Part shown: positions 1 through 8,939 of the stretch, piece after piece
How the letters are laid out: every line of letters starts with the position of its first letter
Numbering within the stretch: the first letter of the stretch is position 1
Program-made: the position numbers and the translations under genes
Assembly (NCBI GenBank): GCA_012798135.1
Contig: JAAZNU010000017.1
Span: 1-22,165 of the forward strand
Source of the DNA: Veillonellaceae bacterium
GTDB lineage: Bacteria; Bacillota_C; Negativicutes; UBA1444
Direction of reading: 5' to 3'
DNA length: 22,165 bases
The notes under the pieces: model-generated
The model's database searches: none
Seen by the model: the letters and a program-made list of their open reading frames with translations, nothing else
What the model was told of the DNA's origin: nothing

Positions 1-1
1 C

Positions 2-343
2 GTGATCGGCGACACCGCCGCTAACCTGGCCGCCGCCGCTGCCGGCGAGCGCATGGAGTGGACAACGATCTATAAAGATTTTGCGGCGACGGCCAAAAAA
101 GAGGGCTTTGCCCAAGTGGCCGCGGTGTTCACCGAGATCGCCGAGGTCGAGGAGCAGCACGAAAAGCGCTATTTGAAGCTGCTCGAGAATGTCAAGAGCG
201 GCAAGGTGTTCGAGAAGGATGAAGAGGTTGAGTGGCGCTGCCGCAACTGCGGCTATGTCCACAAGGGCAAATCGGCCCCTAAAACCTGCCCGGCCTGCCG
301 CCATCCGCAAGCGTACTATGAAGTGCTGGCGGAGAATTATTAA
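2..343 (+). CDS. Rubrerythrin, C-terminal part (5' end outside window)
   Basis: This is the C-terminal part of a rubrerythrin, a cytoplasmic non-haem di-iron peroxidase that protects anaerobes from hydrogen peroxide. The visible 113 residues hold the last part of the four-helix ferritin-like domain, with an EEQH metal-ligand motif near residue 51. A rubredoxin-like domain follows, with two CxxC iron knuckles (CRNC near residue 80 and CPAC near 96) and the usual YYEVLAENY-type end. A GTG sits at position 2, but whole rubrerythrins have about 180-195 residues, so the gene almost certainly starts to the left of the window. It ends at TAA 341-343, directly before an inverted repeat, and converges with the leftward gene set. 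The family call is secure; whether it is classical or a reverse-type variant cannot be told from this part. Confidence 0.92.
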   Translation: MIGDTAANLAAAAAGERMEWTTIYKDFAATAKKEGFAQVAAVFTEIAEVEEQHEKRYLKLLENVKSGKVFEKDEEVEWRCRNCGYVHKGKSAPKTCPACRHPQAYYEVLAENY

Positions 344-346
344 CTG

Positions 347-413
347 GCAATCAGCAATCGGCTTTCAGCGATCAGCGCTCATGTCGTGTGTAGGGCTGCT
401 GATCGCTGATTGC
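347..413. repeat. Inverted repeat between convergent genes
   Basis: A perfect 12-bp inverted repeat (TCAGCGATCAGC at 365-376 and its complement at 398-409) encloses a 21-nt loop. A degenerate outer copy of the same GCTGATTGC-type unit lies at 347-360. Related GCTGAT-rich units are scattered between genes in many Bacillota genomes. The repeat has no T-run, so it is a poor classical terminator, although it sits where rightward and leftward transcripts converge. The last 16 or so codons of the leftward broken gene are read from this repeat rather than from normal protein-coding sequence. Confidence 0.6.
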
Positions 414-859
414 TGCGAAATCGCGCGCAGATAATCGCGCAGCAGGGGATAGAGGTCATTGTAGAGCGCGGCGCGCTCGACATAACGCCGCTGCCGTGTC
501 TCATCGGGCGTGTAACGCTGCTGTACGCGCACCAACGCTTGACTGGCCTGCTCCAGGTTGGCGAACGCCCCGCAGCCCACTCCAGCCAGCATTGCTGCTC
601 CCAGGCAAGCGGTGTCGAGCGTCTGCGGGCGCTCCACTGGCCGGCCCAAGGCCGTCTCCACACAGGTGGCCGGGAACATCACCGCCTCGGCGGGCGGCAC
701 GCTACGATCGTAAACATCCCCGGCAATCAGAATGGCATCCGGGCGCAGGTCCTTCGCGGCGGCCACAAACTCCAGCAAAAGAGCCGCCTGCTCTTCGGTC
801 AGCGATTCACCGAAAAACAGGCGTCCCAAGTGCCAATCCGATGTATGGAGCATTCTCAT
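365..859 (-). pseudogene. Chimeric remnant: SbcD N-terminus joined to FGGY sugar-kinase C-terminus
   Basis: The 164-residue frame is a join of two unrelated proteins. Residues 1 to about 61 are the start of the SbcD nuclease: the metal-binding DWHLG motif at residues 8-12 and the GDVYDRSVPPAEAV block ending at 60. Normal SbcD has about 380-420 residues and works with SbcC to cleave DNA hairpins. From about residue 62 the sequence is the end of an FGGY-family carbohydrate kinase (xylulokinase-like), with LGRPVERP, LGAAMLAG and a Y-x-LYP-type tail. The join lies near position 676. The last residues, from about 148, are read from the inverted repeat. The start is well supported by GGAGGA before ATG 859, and the gene follows the DUF2225 gene by 18 bp, a plausible home for an intact sbcD. 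A large deletion or a contig misjoin would both explain it. Neither half can be functional. Confidence 0.8.
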
Positions 860-877
860 GTCCAGTCCTCCGACAAA

Positions 878-1576
878 TTATTTCAGCTCTTCGTCAGGCG
901 TTTCCGCCGCCTTTTTGAGATCCCGCACCTCTTGCCAGGCGTCCCTGGCCATTTCCAAGACCCGCTTTTCATTTTTGGCCTGGGGATTGCTGACCACTCG
1001 GGACAGATACGTCAGCGATTCGTCGTATTGGCCGATACGGCGTAAAAGTTCCCCGATCAGATAGGTCAGCGTGACTTCCGTCAGGTTGCCGATCGGAGTC
1101 TGCTCCCGCATGTAGGCCTCTTTGTAGCCTTCCACGGCCCGCTTCATCATGCCCGTCTCTTCGTCGGCCATGCCTTTTTCGCGGTACAGCCAGGCCAAAC
1201 GCAGCTCCAGGCTGGCAATGTGGCTGGCCGGTAAATGCACCATCGAGGCATAGAAAATCGCCAGCTTATAGGATGTCACCGCCTGATCCCAACTGCGCAC
1301 GCCGCTGAGGTCCAGATTCACCTCGCGGCCTTCCAAAAAATTTTTCAGTTTCAGGCGGGCGTTTTCCAGCAACGTGAAGAACCGTTCCTCATGGGCGGCG
1401 AAGCCACAGTGGGGACAAACCCAGATCGTGTAGTAGGAAGGATTCAAATCCTTGAAATGAGTGCAAAAGTCCGTATCGGTAGAAACGGCGATTGCTTGTC
1501 CCCGGGTTTTCGTCAGCTTGAATTTTTGCTCACAGATGGGGCAGACTTTTTCCACTTGATATAAAGGATCAGGCAT
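878..1576 (-). CDS. DUF2225 family zinc-ribbon/TPR-like protein
   Basis: This 232-residue protein belongs to the DUF2225 family, common in Bacillota and of unknown function. The N-terminal part carries CxxC pairs at C12/C15 and C54/C57, with C38 between them, which looks like a zinc-binding fold. From about residue 95 the sequence is helical and resembles tetratricopeptide repeats: runs such as LELRLAWLYREKG, and later YDESLTYLSRVV. The tail is charged. There is no signal peptide or membrane segment, so it is probably cytoplasmic. AAGGAGGT lies about 7 nt before ATG 1576. The gene starts 15 bp after the GH13-GH77 stop codon, so it is probably co-transcribed with the end of the glycogen operon, though nothing in it points to a role in glycogen metabolism. 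Confidence 0.85.
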   Translation of the reverse strand: MPDPLYQVEKVCPICEQKFKLTKTRGQAIAVSTDTDFCTHFKDLNPSYYTIWVCPHCGFAAHEERFFTLLENARLKLKNFLEGREVNLDLSGVRSWDQAVTSYKLAIFYASMVHLPASHIASLELRLAWLYREKGMADEETGMMKRAVEGYKEAYMREQTPIGNLTEVTLTYLIGELLRRIGQYDESLTYLSRVVSNPQAKNEKRVLEMARDAWQEVRDLKKAAETPDEELK

Positions 1577-1591
1577 AGGGCTACCTCCTTG

Positions 1592-4500
1592 TCATAAGCG
1601 TCGGGCAGACTGCACCAGCCGACGTATTTCAGCTGCCAACGCGGCAGTCAGTTCGCCGCCGGCCAAGCGCCAGGCCCAGTTGCCTTCGGCGGTTGCCGGC
1701 AGGTTCATGCGGGCTTCCGTGCCCAAACCCAGCCAGTCCTGCAGGGGAATGACCGCTGTTCGCGCCTCGCTGTCCAGCACCCGGGCCACCAGCATTCGGG
1801 CCAGTTCCGGCGCTGCCACCGGTGCTGCAGCTTGCGCATAGGCCAGCGCGCCCGCATACAGTTCCGGTTGTTCGATCCGCGTCTGCTCCAGCCAGCCAAC
1901 CAACGTATCATTGTCATGGGTGCCGGTATAAAAGAAAGTGTTGGGCTGCGGCGCCGGCAGATGAAATCCGCCGTTGCCATTCTGTTCGGGCCAGATCTCA
2001 AACGGCATGATCATCATGCCGGGGAAAAAATAGGCTTCTTTTAATTTTACCACTTCGGCGGTAATTACGCCCAAATCTTCGGCCAAAATCGCCGTTTCCC
2101 CCAACTGCCGCACCAGCGCGTCGAAAAAATGTCGATCCGGCCCTTTCACCCACCGGCCGCCAACTGCGGTTTTCGCCCGGGCCGGAATTTCCCAGAAGGC
2201 TTCGAACCCCCGGAAATGATCGATCCGGACTACATCCACCAACCGGAACAGCCAACGCAGCCGCTGCACCCACCAGGCATAATCGTCAGCCCGGTGCCGC
2301 TCCCAATTGTAATGGGGATTTCCCCATAACTGCCCGGTGCGGCTGAAATAATCCGGCGGCACGCCGGCGCGGGTTTTGGGTCGGCCATGCCGATCCAGGG
2401 CGAACAACTCGGGCAGCGCCCAGACATCCGCGCTGTCATGGGCCACAAAAATCGGCAGATCACCTACGATCCGGATTCCCTTCGCGGCGGCATAGCGACG
2501 CAACGCGGTCCATTGCGTGGAAAAAAGGTACTGGACGAACCGATGGAAGTCGATTTCGTCAGCCAGTTCCAGTCGATAGCGCTGCAGGGATGCCGGGTCG
2601 CGGCGCGCCGCTCCCTCCTCCCAATCCGTCCAGACCGCCCCGCCATGATGCTCTTTTAGCGCCATGAACAGCGCGTAGTTCTCCAGCCAGTCCGCGGCTT
2701 CCCGACAAAAATCGCGATAGGCGACGGGCCTCTGCCGTTGCTGGAAATTCGCGTAGGCGACCCGCAACAGATCGGTTTTCCAAGCCGTTATGCTCCCATA
2801 TTCCACTTTTTCGGCGTAAAGTCCTGCCGGCGGAACACACGCGGACAAAAGGCCCTCGGCCAACAACGCTTCCGGTGAAATCAACAGCGGATTGCCGGCG
2901 AAAGCCGATGAACTTTGATAGGGCGAACCCGTGGCGTCCACTGGAGTCAGCGGCAGGATTTGCCAGAACGACTGCCCAGCCGCTGCCAGCCAGTCGACGA
3001 AGGCATACGCCGCCGGCCCGAAATCACCGACGCCATAAGGACCGGGCAATGAGGTCGGATGCAACAGAATGCCGGCGCGCCGGTCGGCGAAGACCGGATG
3101 GACCGTTGCCTTCAGAACTTGCGAAGAATACGGAGCCAACGTAACCGGCAGCAGTCCCGTCTCATCGGGAAAATGCAACTCTCGCCCCAGCCCAAAGGTT
3201 TCGCGCAACGGTCCGGCGCAAACCGCGGAAACATCGATCAGCCATTCCACTGTCCGCGCACTGCGATTCACGAACACCAGCACCGCCGTGTCCGTGCGAA
3301 TCTCGTCAAGCCCGTCCCGACCGACGTCGGTGCGACGGCCGAAAGCGAAGATATCCGGACCGGCCGACAGGGGAATCCAACGGCCGGTTCGCAAAACCGG
3401 TTCCTTCTGCCGCAATTCCGCCAACGCCCGATAACACTCCGTCAATTCCCGGGCTTCGTCGCCCCAGGGAAACGGCCGACGGTTCTGGGGATCGCTGTGT
3501 CCTTCCGCTCCGGCCTCATCGCCGTAATATACGCAGGGAACCCCTGGAGAAGCAAACTGAATCAACGCCGCCAGCTTCAGGCGCGCCACTGCGGTTTTGC
3601 GGGCGGCGGGAGCCAGTTGAAACCGGGCTTGCTCCAATTTGGTCATCGTTTCAGCCGGTGGGGCATCGCCGAGCAGTGTCAGGATGCGCGGAACATCATG
3701 CGTGCCCAGTACATTCATGGTCGAATAAAAATATACAGCTGGATAGTTTTCGCTGAGGCTGGCCAAGCGGCGTAATGCCTGATCGGCATCGCAACGGCCG
3801 GTGAGAAAATCGATCACGGCGGAGCGGAACGGATAATTGATGACCGAATCCAGCTCCCGGCCCAGCAGATACTCCCGCATCACCCCGTAGCTTTCCTTGC
3901 GCGAGGCGTCTTCCCAGACCTCGCCGATCAACACGGCCTTAGGGTCTTCCCGCTTCAGCTCCCGAAACATTTCCTGCACGAATTGTCCCGGCAGCTCGTC
4001 CACGACATCCAGCCGCCAACCGGCGGCTCCCTTGCGCAGCCAGTGCTTGACCACGCTGTCCGGGCCGTTGATGATGAATTCTCGATAGGAAGGTTCCAGC
4101 TCGTTGACATTCGGCAGAGTGGTCACACCCCACCAGCAATCATAACGATTCGGATACTCCAGAAACCGGTACCAGGGGAAGTATGGCGAATCCTGGGAGC
4201 GTCGGGCATCCTGAAAATAGACGCTTTCCGAGCCGGTGTGGCTAAACACTCCGTCCAGGATCAGCCGGATTCCGGCCGCCGCCGCCGCTCGCCGCAGACG
4301 CTCGAACGCCGCATCGCCGCCAAATTGGGCGTCCACCGTCAGATAATTGCCCGTGTCATATTTATGATTGGATACGGCGGTAAAAATAGGATTCAAATAC
4401 AGTATCGTAATTCCGAGGCTTTTTAAATAGGCAAGCTTGTCCACAATGCCATCGAGCGTGCCGCCGAAAAAATCATAAGCGGCGATGTCGCCGGTCCGGA

Positions 4501-5038
4501 GGTCCTGGGCATAGAAGGGCCGGTCCTGCCAGTGCGGATGGTACAAGCTGCCCGGCGGCAATTCCGGCACGGCGGCGGGATGATCACCCCGGTAGAACCG
4601 GTCGGGAAATATCTGATACATAACGCCGTGCGTATACCAGGACGGCACCGTCGCCGCCGGATCATACACGGTGATTTGCCAGTCGTCTTCCGGGACGGCT
4701 CCGTATTCGACGCCCTCGCCGCCCAGGCCGTCGCCGGGGGCGCCATAACCGATGGACCGGTTTTCGTGCCGGATCAAAAAGCGGTACCAAACCAGTCCCG
4801 GTTCGTCCGGCACGGTCAAATCAAACCGGTACCGGAAACAACAGGGCGTCTCATCGACCGTAACCGGGTCCATGATCGCCTCGCCGGACGCCCTGGACCA
4901 AGCCCGCAACCGCACCGATTCCGGCAACGACAGAGTATTGGCCTCCAAATAAAGATTTACCGTCGTTCCACAGGGAACAGCCCCGTACGGACGACGGTAG
5001 TCGATACTGCGGGAGTCGTGGCAAAATCCGTTCCCCAT
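1592..5038 (-). CDS. Bifunctional alpha-amylase-type (GH13) debranching enzyme / 4-alpha-glucanotransferase (GH77)
   Basis: The 1148-residue protein has two glycoside hydrolase halves. Residues about 20-125 form a beta-rich N-terminal domain like that of neopullulanases. Residues about 135-645 are GH13: DGVFSH at 262-267, GWRLD with the predicted nucleophile D344, GEVW with acid/base E373, and THD with D448. From about residue 653 a MalQ-type GH77 begins (HPTSLPGPYGVGDFG) with nucleophile D940 in RIDHFRG, acid/base E987 in AEDLG, and D1042 in GTHDNDT. All catalytic residues of both halves are present. The expected role is to hydrolyse side chains or short dextrins and to shuffle maltooligosaccharides left by phosphorylase. 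Such fusions are annotated in some Bacillota as bifunctional GlgX/4-alpha-glucanotransferase. It follows glgP by 32 bp. The exact GH13 specificity (neopullulanase, maltogenic or debranching) cannot be fixed by motifs alone. Confidence 0.93.
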   Translation of the reverse strand: MGNGFCHDSRSIDYRRPYGAVPCGTTVNLYLEANTLSLPESVRLRAWSRASGEAIMDPVTVDETPCCFRYRFDLTVPDEPGLVWYRFLIRHENRSIGYGAPGDGLGGEGVEYGAVPEDDWQITVYDPAATVPSWYTHGVMYQIFPDRFYRGDHPAAVPELPPGSLYHPHWQDRPFYAQDLRTGDIAAYDFFGGTLDGIVDKLAYLKSLGITILYLNPIFTAVSNHKYDTGNYLTVDAQFGGDAAFERLRRAAAAAGIRLILDGVFSHTGSESVYFQDARRSQDSPYFPWYRFLEYPNRYDCWWGVTTLPNVNELEPSYREFIINGPDSVVKHWLRKGAAGWRLDVVDELPGQFVQEMFRELKREDPKAVLIGEVWEDASRKESYGVMREYLLGRELDSVINYPFRSAVIDFLTGRCDADQALRRLASLSENYPAVYFYSTMNVLGTHDVPRILTLLGDAPPAETMTKLEQARFQLAPAARKTAVARLKLAALIQFASPGVPCVYYGDEAGAEGHSDPQNRRPFPWGDEARELTECYRALAELRQKEPVLRTGRWIPLSAGPDIFAFGRRTDVGRDGLDEIRTDTAVLVFVNRSARTVEWLIDVSAVCAGPLRETFGLGRELHFPDETGLLPVTLAPYSSQVLKATVHPVFADRRAGILLHPTSLPGPYGVGDFGPAAYAFVDWLAAAGQSFWQILPLTPVDATGSPYQSSSAFAGNPLLISPEALLAEGLLSACVPPAGLYAEKVEYGSITAWKTDLLRVAYANFQQRQRPVAYRDFCREAADWLENYALFMALKEHHGGAVWTDWEEGAARRDPASLQRYRLELADEIDFHRFVQYLFSTQWTALRRYAAAKGIRIVGDLPIFVAHDSADVWALPELFALDRHGRPKTRAGVPPDYFSRTGQLWGNPHYNWERHRADDYAWWVQRLRWLFRLVDVVRIDHFRGFEAFWEIPARAKTAVGGRWVKGPDRHFFDALVRQLGETAILAEDLGVITAEVVKLKEAYFFPGMMIMPFEIWPEQNGNGGFHLPAPQPNTFFYTGTHDNDTLVGWLEQTRIEQPELYAGALAYAQAAAPVAAPELARMLVARVLDSEARTAVIPLQDWLGLGTEARMNLPATAEGNWAWRLAGGELTAALAAEIRRLVQSARRL

Positions 5039-5070
5039 TCCGCACCTCGCACAAGCTCTATTTCGAACAA

Positions 5071-7497
5071 TTAAAAAATCACCGGTTTAACCTGCCAGAT
5101 CCCTACGGCATATTCCCAGATCGTGTTGTCGCTGGAAAACTCGCCGGCGTGGGCAATGTTTTGAATGCACATCCGCCGCCACCGTGACACGTCCTTGTAA
5201 AAAATGTCGATTTGCTCCTGCGCCGCCGCATAAGCCTCAAAATCCTCCAACACAAAAAATTCGTCGTTGTGCAGCAGCAGCGAATCGTGCAAATCCACGA
5301 ACTCTTCCCGCCCCGCCGGCAATTCGCCGCTCACCATCTGGTCCACCACACGTTTGAGCCGGGAGTTGGCTTCGTAGACCTCGCGGGCGTTGTAACCGCC
5401 TCGTTGGTGGTAGTCCATCACTTCTTCCGCCGTCAGCCCGAACGCCACGAAGTTTTCCGTCCCGACCTCGTCCCGGATTTCGATGTTGGCACCATCGTGG
5501 GTGCCGATGGTGACCGCGCCGTTCATCATGAATTTCATGTTGCCGGTTCCCGACGCCTCTTTGGAAGCCGTGGAGATCTGCTCACTAACGTCGGCGGCGG
5601 GAATGATGATCTCCGCCAAGGAAACCCGATAATCTTCCAGAAACACGACTTTGAGTTTTTCCCTCAGCACGGGGTCGGCGTCGATCATGGCCGCCACCGT
5701 GTTGATCAGCTTGATGGTTCGTTTGGCCTGATAAAAACTGGGCGCGGCCTTACCGGCAAAGATAAAGGTGCGCGGCGTAATGTCCAGGCCGGGATTGTCC
5801 CTTAGCCGGTTCGCCAAGTCCATAATATGCAGCACATTCAGCATTTGCCGTTTATAGCTGTGGATGCGCTTGACCTGACAGTCAAAAATCGAATGGGGGT
5901 TGAGCTTCTGTCCCATTGTTTTTTGGACATAGGCGGCAAGTCGTTCTTTGTTGGCCAGCTTTACCATCGCCACCTTTTCGGCGAACACCGGGTCCTCCTC
6001 CCAATTGGTCAGGCGCAACAAATCGGTCGCATGGGCCATCCAGCTGTCGCCGATCGCTTCCGTGATGATCTCCGAAAGGTCCGGGTTCGCTTTCATCAGC
6101 CAGCGCCGATGAGTGATCCCATTGGTTTTATTGTTGAATTTGCTGGGTGAATACTCGTAGAACCGTTTCAGCACCAACTTTTTCAGGATTTCCGTATGGA
6201 TTTTAGCCACACCGTTTACGCTGTAGCTGCCGACAACCGCCAAATTGGCCATGTGGACGAAGCCATCCGCCATGACCGCCATCTCCCGGATCCGATCCCA
6301 CTCTCCCGGATATCGGTTCCACAACTCATGGCACCACCGCTCGTTGATTTCATACACAATCATGTAAATGCGCGGTAGTAACTCTTTGAACACGTCGATC
6401 GGCCATTTTTCGAACGCTTCCGGCATCACCGTATGATTCGTGTAGGAAACTGTATTGGTCGTCACGCGCCAGGCATCATCCCAGCTCAAGCCCTCCTCGT
6501 CGATCAGGATGCGCATCAGCTCGGGAATCACTGCCACCGGATGTGTGTCGTTGATGTGAATGGCGATCTTTTCATGAAAATCCAGCATCGAACCGTGGAA
6601 TTTTTTGTACCGCCGCACAATGCTCTGCAGACCGGCCGAGACCATGAAATACTGCTGCTTCAGACGCAGCACCCGTCCCTCGTACCGTGAATCGTCCGGA
6701 TATAAAATTTCTGAAATCGATTCCACCGCGCGCCGGTATTCCATCGCTTTGACATAATCGTGGGTGGAATAAGGGCCCTCGTCGGTGTCCATTGGCATCA
6801 CTTCGGCGCTCCAGAGCCGCATCGTGTTCACGGTGTTGTTATGATATCCGGCCACCGGCATATCATAGGGAACCGCCAGCACCTCCTGATACCCCTCGTG
6901 GTGGAAAACACGCCGGCCGTCCACGTCCTCTTCCCGGACCTGACCGCCGAATTTGACGGTCACGGTTTTGTCCGGCCGACGGAACTCCCATACATTGCCG
7001 TCTTTCAGCCAGGGATCCGGCAATTCCGCCTGATATCCATCGACGATCTTTTGCTTGAACATGCCGTACCGGTAACGGATCCCACAACCATTTCCCGGAA
7101 TATGCAGGGAAGCCATGGAGTCCAGGAAGCAGGAGGCCAAACGGCCCAACCCGCCGCTGCCGAGGCCGGCTTCCGGTTCTTGCTCGGTCAGGTCTTGCAG
7201 GCTGATTCCCAGGTCGCTCAGTCCTTCCTCGCACAGCGCCAGGATATCGAGATTGATCAGGTTGCTCAGCAAAATGCGCCCCTGTAGATATTCGATCGAA
7301 AAATAGTAGACTTGTTTGCAGTCGCGTTCCATGTACTCGCGGTTTGTCCGCGCCCAGCGCTGGGCGATCAGGTCGCGGACCAGGCCGGCCAGGGCCTCGT
7401 AGCGTTCCCGGTCGGAACCCTGCTCAACCCCTTTGCCGTGAATGCTCTGGAATTTTTCCAGATACTCGCCGATGAACTCCGCTTTATTGTGAAACAT
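5071..7497 (-). CDS. glgP: Glycogen phosphorylase
   Basis: Glycogen/maltodextrin phosphorylase (GT35, EC 2.4.1.1) uses phosphate to release glucose-1-phosphate from chain ends. At 808 residues it has the normal bacterial length and appears complete. Visible signatures are YFSIEYLQGR near 65-74, GLGSGGLGRLASCFLDS near 111-127, NDTHP near 316, and EASGTGNMKF, which holds the pyridoxal-phosphate lysine K655. The C-terminal half carries the Rossmann-like part with KRIHSYKRQMLN near 543-554. The start ATG 7497 overlaps the end of glgA by 14 bp and has GGAGG about 9 nt upstream, so translation is likely coupled to glgA. It supplies the degradative arm of the operon, with the GH13-GH77 enzyme downstream handling limit dextrins. 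Confidence 0.97.
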   Translation of the reverse strand: MFHNKAEFIGEYLEKFQSIHGKGVEQGSDRERYEALAGLVRDLIAQRWARTNREYMERDCKQVYYFSIEYLQGRILLSNLINLDILALCEEGLSDLGISLQDLTEQEPEAGLGSGGLGRLASCFLDSMASLHIPGNGCGIRYRYGMFKQKIVDGYQAELPDPWLKDGNVWEFRRPDKTVTVKFGGQVREEDVDGRRVFHHEGYQEVLAVPYDMPVAGYHNNTVNTMRLWSAEVMPMDTDEGPYSTHDYVKAMEYRRAVESISEILYPDDSRYEGRVLRLKQQYFMVSAGLQSIVRRYKKFHGSMLDFHEKIAIHINDTHPVAVIPELMRILIDEEGLSWDDAWRVTTNTVSYTNHTVMPEAFEKWPIDVFKELLPRIYMIVYEINERWCHELWNRYPGEWDRIREMAVMADGFVHMANLAVVGSYSVNGVAKIHTEILKKLVLKRFYEYSPSKFNNKTNGITHRRWLMKANPDLSEIITEAIGDSWMAHATDLLRLTNWEEDPVFAEKVAMVKLANKERLAAYVQKTMGQKLNPHSIFDCQVKRIHSYKRQMLNVLHIMDLANRLRDNPGLDITPRTFIFAGKAAPSFYQAKRTIKLINTVAAMIDADPVLREKLKVVFLEDYRVSLAEIIIPAADVSEQISTASKEASGTGNMKFMMNGAVTIGTHDGANIEIRDEVGTENFVAFGLTAEEVMDYHQRGGYNAREVYEANSRLKRVVDQMVSGELPAGREEFVDLHDSLLLHNDEFFVLEDFEAYAAAQEQIDIFYKDVSRWRRMCIQNIAHAGEFSSDNTIWEYAVGIWQVKPVIF

Positions 7498-8938
7498 GGA
7501 AATCCGCCTCCAATACTTGTCGATATAAGGCGTTGTATTCCTTGGCAGATTTTTTCCAGGAACAATCTGTTTTCATGGCCATCTTCATCAAAATGTTCCA
7601 GCGTTTTTTGTCCCGATACACTGCGCAAGCCAGCCGAATCACATGCAACATGTCGTGGGCGTTAAAGTTGGCGAAGGAAAAACCCGTTCCTTCGTTGGTG
7701 TTGGGGTTGAAGCTCTCGACCGTGTCCTGCAGCCCGCCCACTTCGCGTACCAGCGGAATACAGCCGTATCGCATCGCAATCAGTTGGCTGATGCCGCATG
7801 GTTCCTTCTGCGACGGCATGAGCAGCACATCGGCGCCGGAATAAATCCGACGGGCCAGCACATCATCGTAGCCGATCCGCACCGCTACCCGGCCCGGATA
7901 GCGCCAGGCCGCTTCCCGGAACAGGTCCTCGTACTGGGGATCGCCGGTACCCAGCACTACCAGTTGCAAACCTTCCGCCATCATTTCGTCCAGAACGCGC
8001 TGAACCAAGTCGAAACCCTTGGCCTTCACCAAGCGGGAGACGACACCGAAGACCGGCGCCTCGGCATCTTGTTTCAGCCCAAGCAGTTCTTGCAACCGGG
8101 TTTTGTCCTCGACTTTTCCCTTGAAGCTGCGGAGCGAATAATTGGCGAACAGAGCCGGGTCCGTCAGCGGGTTATAGACGTCCGGATCGATCCCGTTGAC
8201 AATCCCGAGCAGCCGGTCGCTGCGCCGCCCCAACACACCGTCGAGTTTCTCGCCCCAGTAACGGGTCTGTATTTCGCGGGCATAACTCGGGCTGACGGTA
8301 GTAACGAAATCCGCGTACTCCAAGCCGCCTTTGAGGAAATTCGCCATGCCGTAAAACTCCAACGCCGTGGCCGCCGGCTCGTCATGCTCCAGGTTGAACA
8401 TATCCCCCAGGATCGTCTGCGGAAATACGCCCTGATACTCCAGATTATGAATCGTGCAGATCGTTTTCATGGTTGCGCACCACGGCGCCCGGCAATAATG
8501 CGAACGCAACAGGACAGGAATCATACCGACATGCCAGTCGTGGCAATGGAGGATGTCCGGCGTCCAGCCCAACCGGGGAATAATGTCCAGAACGGCCTTG
8601 CTGAAAAAGCCGAACCGCTCCGCCTCGTCATAGAAATTATAGAGGCCTTTGCGGCGGAAATAGTATTCATTGTCGATAAAATAGACCGTCACTCCTTCGT
8701 ATTGCAGCTCAAACAAACCGCAATACTGGCGCCGCCAGCCCAGCTGGATCGTTTCCGTGGCGATCTGACGCATCTGGCTGCGAAAGGAATCCGGAATATC
8801 GCCATACAAAGGAACGATGATTCTCGCATCCACTTTGATTTTTTGAAGAGCCCGGGGCAAGGTCCCCACCACGTCGGCCAGGCCGCCGGTTTTCGCGAAG
8901 GGTGTCGCTTCCGATGCTGCAAACAGTACTTTTATCAT
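7484..8938 (-). CDS. glgA: Glycogen synthase (ADP-glucose type)
   Basis: Bacterial glycogen synthase (GT5, EC 2.4.1.21) transfers glucose from ADP-glucose to the non-reducing end of a glucan. The 484 residues match the family length. The N-terminal KTGGLADV motif places the ADP-glucose-binding lysine at K16. H161 lies in TIHNLEYQG. The C-terminal GT-B half has SRLVKAKGFD (R302, K307) for the diphosphate and the SQKEPCGISQL loop with the conserved E379. The start codon ATG 8938 lies only 1 bp after the glgD stop; an AGGA lies about 15 nt upstream, which is far, so translational coupling to glgD is likely. The gene end overlaps glgP by 14 bp. All expected catalytic elements are present. Confidence 0.97.
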   Translation of the reverse strand: MIKVLFAASEATPFAKTGGLADVVGTLPRALQKIKVDARIIVPLYGDIPDSFRSQMRQIATETIQLGWRRQYCGLFELQYEGVTVYFIDNEYYFRRKGLYNFYDEAERFGFFSKAVLDIIPRLGWTPDILHCHDWHVGMIPVLLRSHYCRAPWCATMKTICTIHNLEYQGVFPQTILGDMFNLEHDEPAATALEFYGMANFLKGGLEYADFVTTVSPSYAREIQTRYWGEKLDGVLGRRSDRLLGIVNGIDPDVYNPLTDPALFANYSLRSFKGKVEDKTRLQELLGLKQDAEAPVFGVVSRLVKAKGFDLVQRVLDEMMAEGLQLVVLGTGDPQYEDLFREAAWRYPGRVAVRIGYDDVLARRIYSGADVLLMPSQKEPCGISQLIAMRYGCIPLVREVGGLQDTVESFNPNTNEGTGFSFANFNAHDMLHVIRLACAVYRDKKRWNILMKMAMKTDCSWKKSAKEYNALYRQVLEADFHVSQ

Positions 8939-8939
8939 C

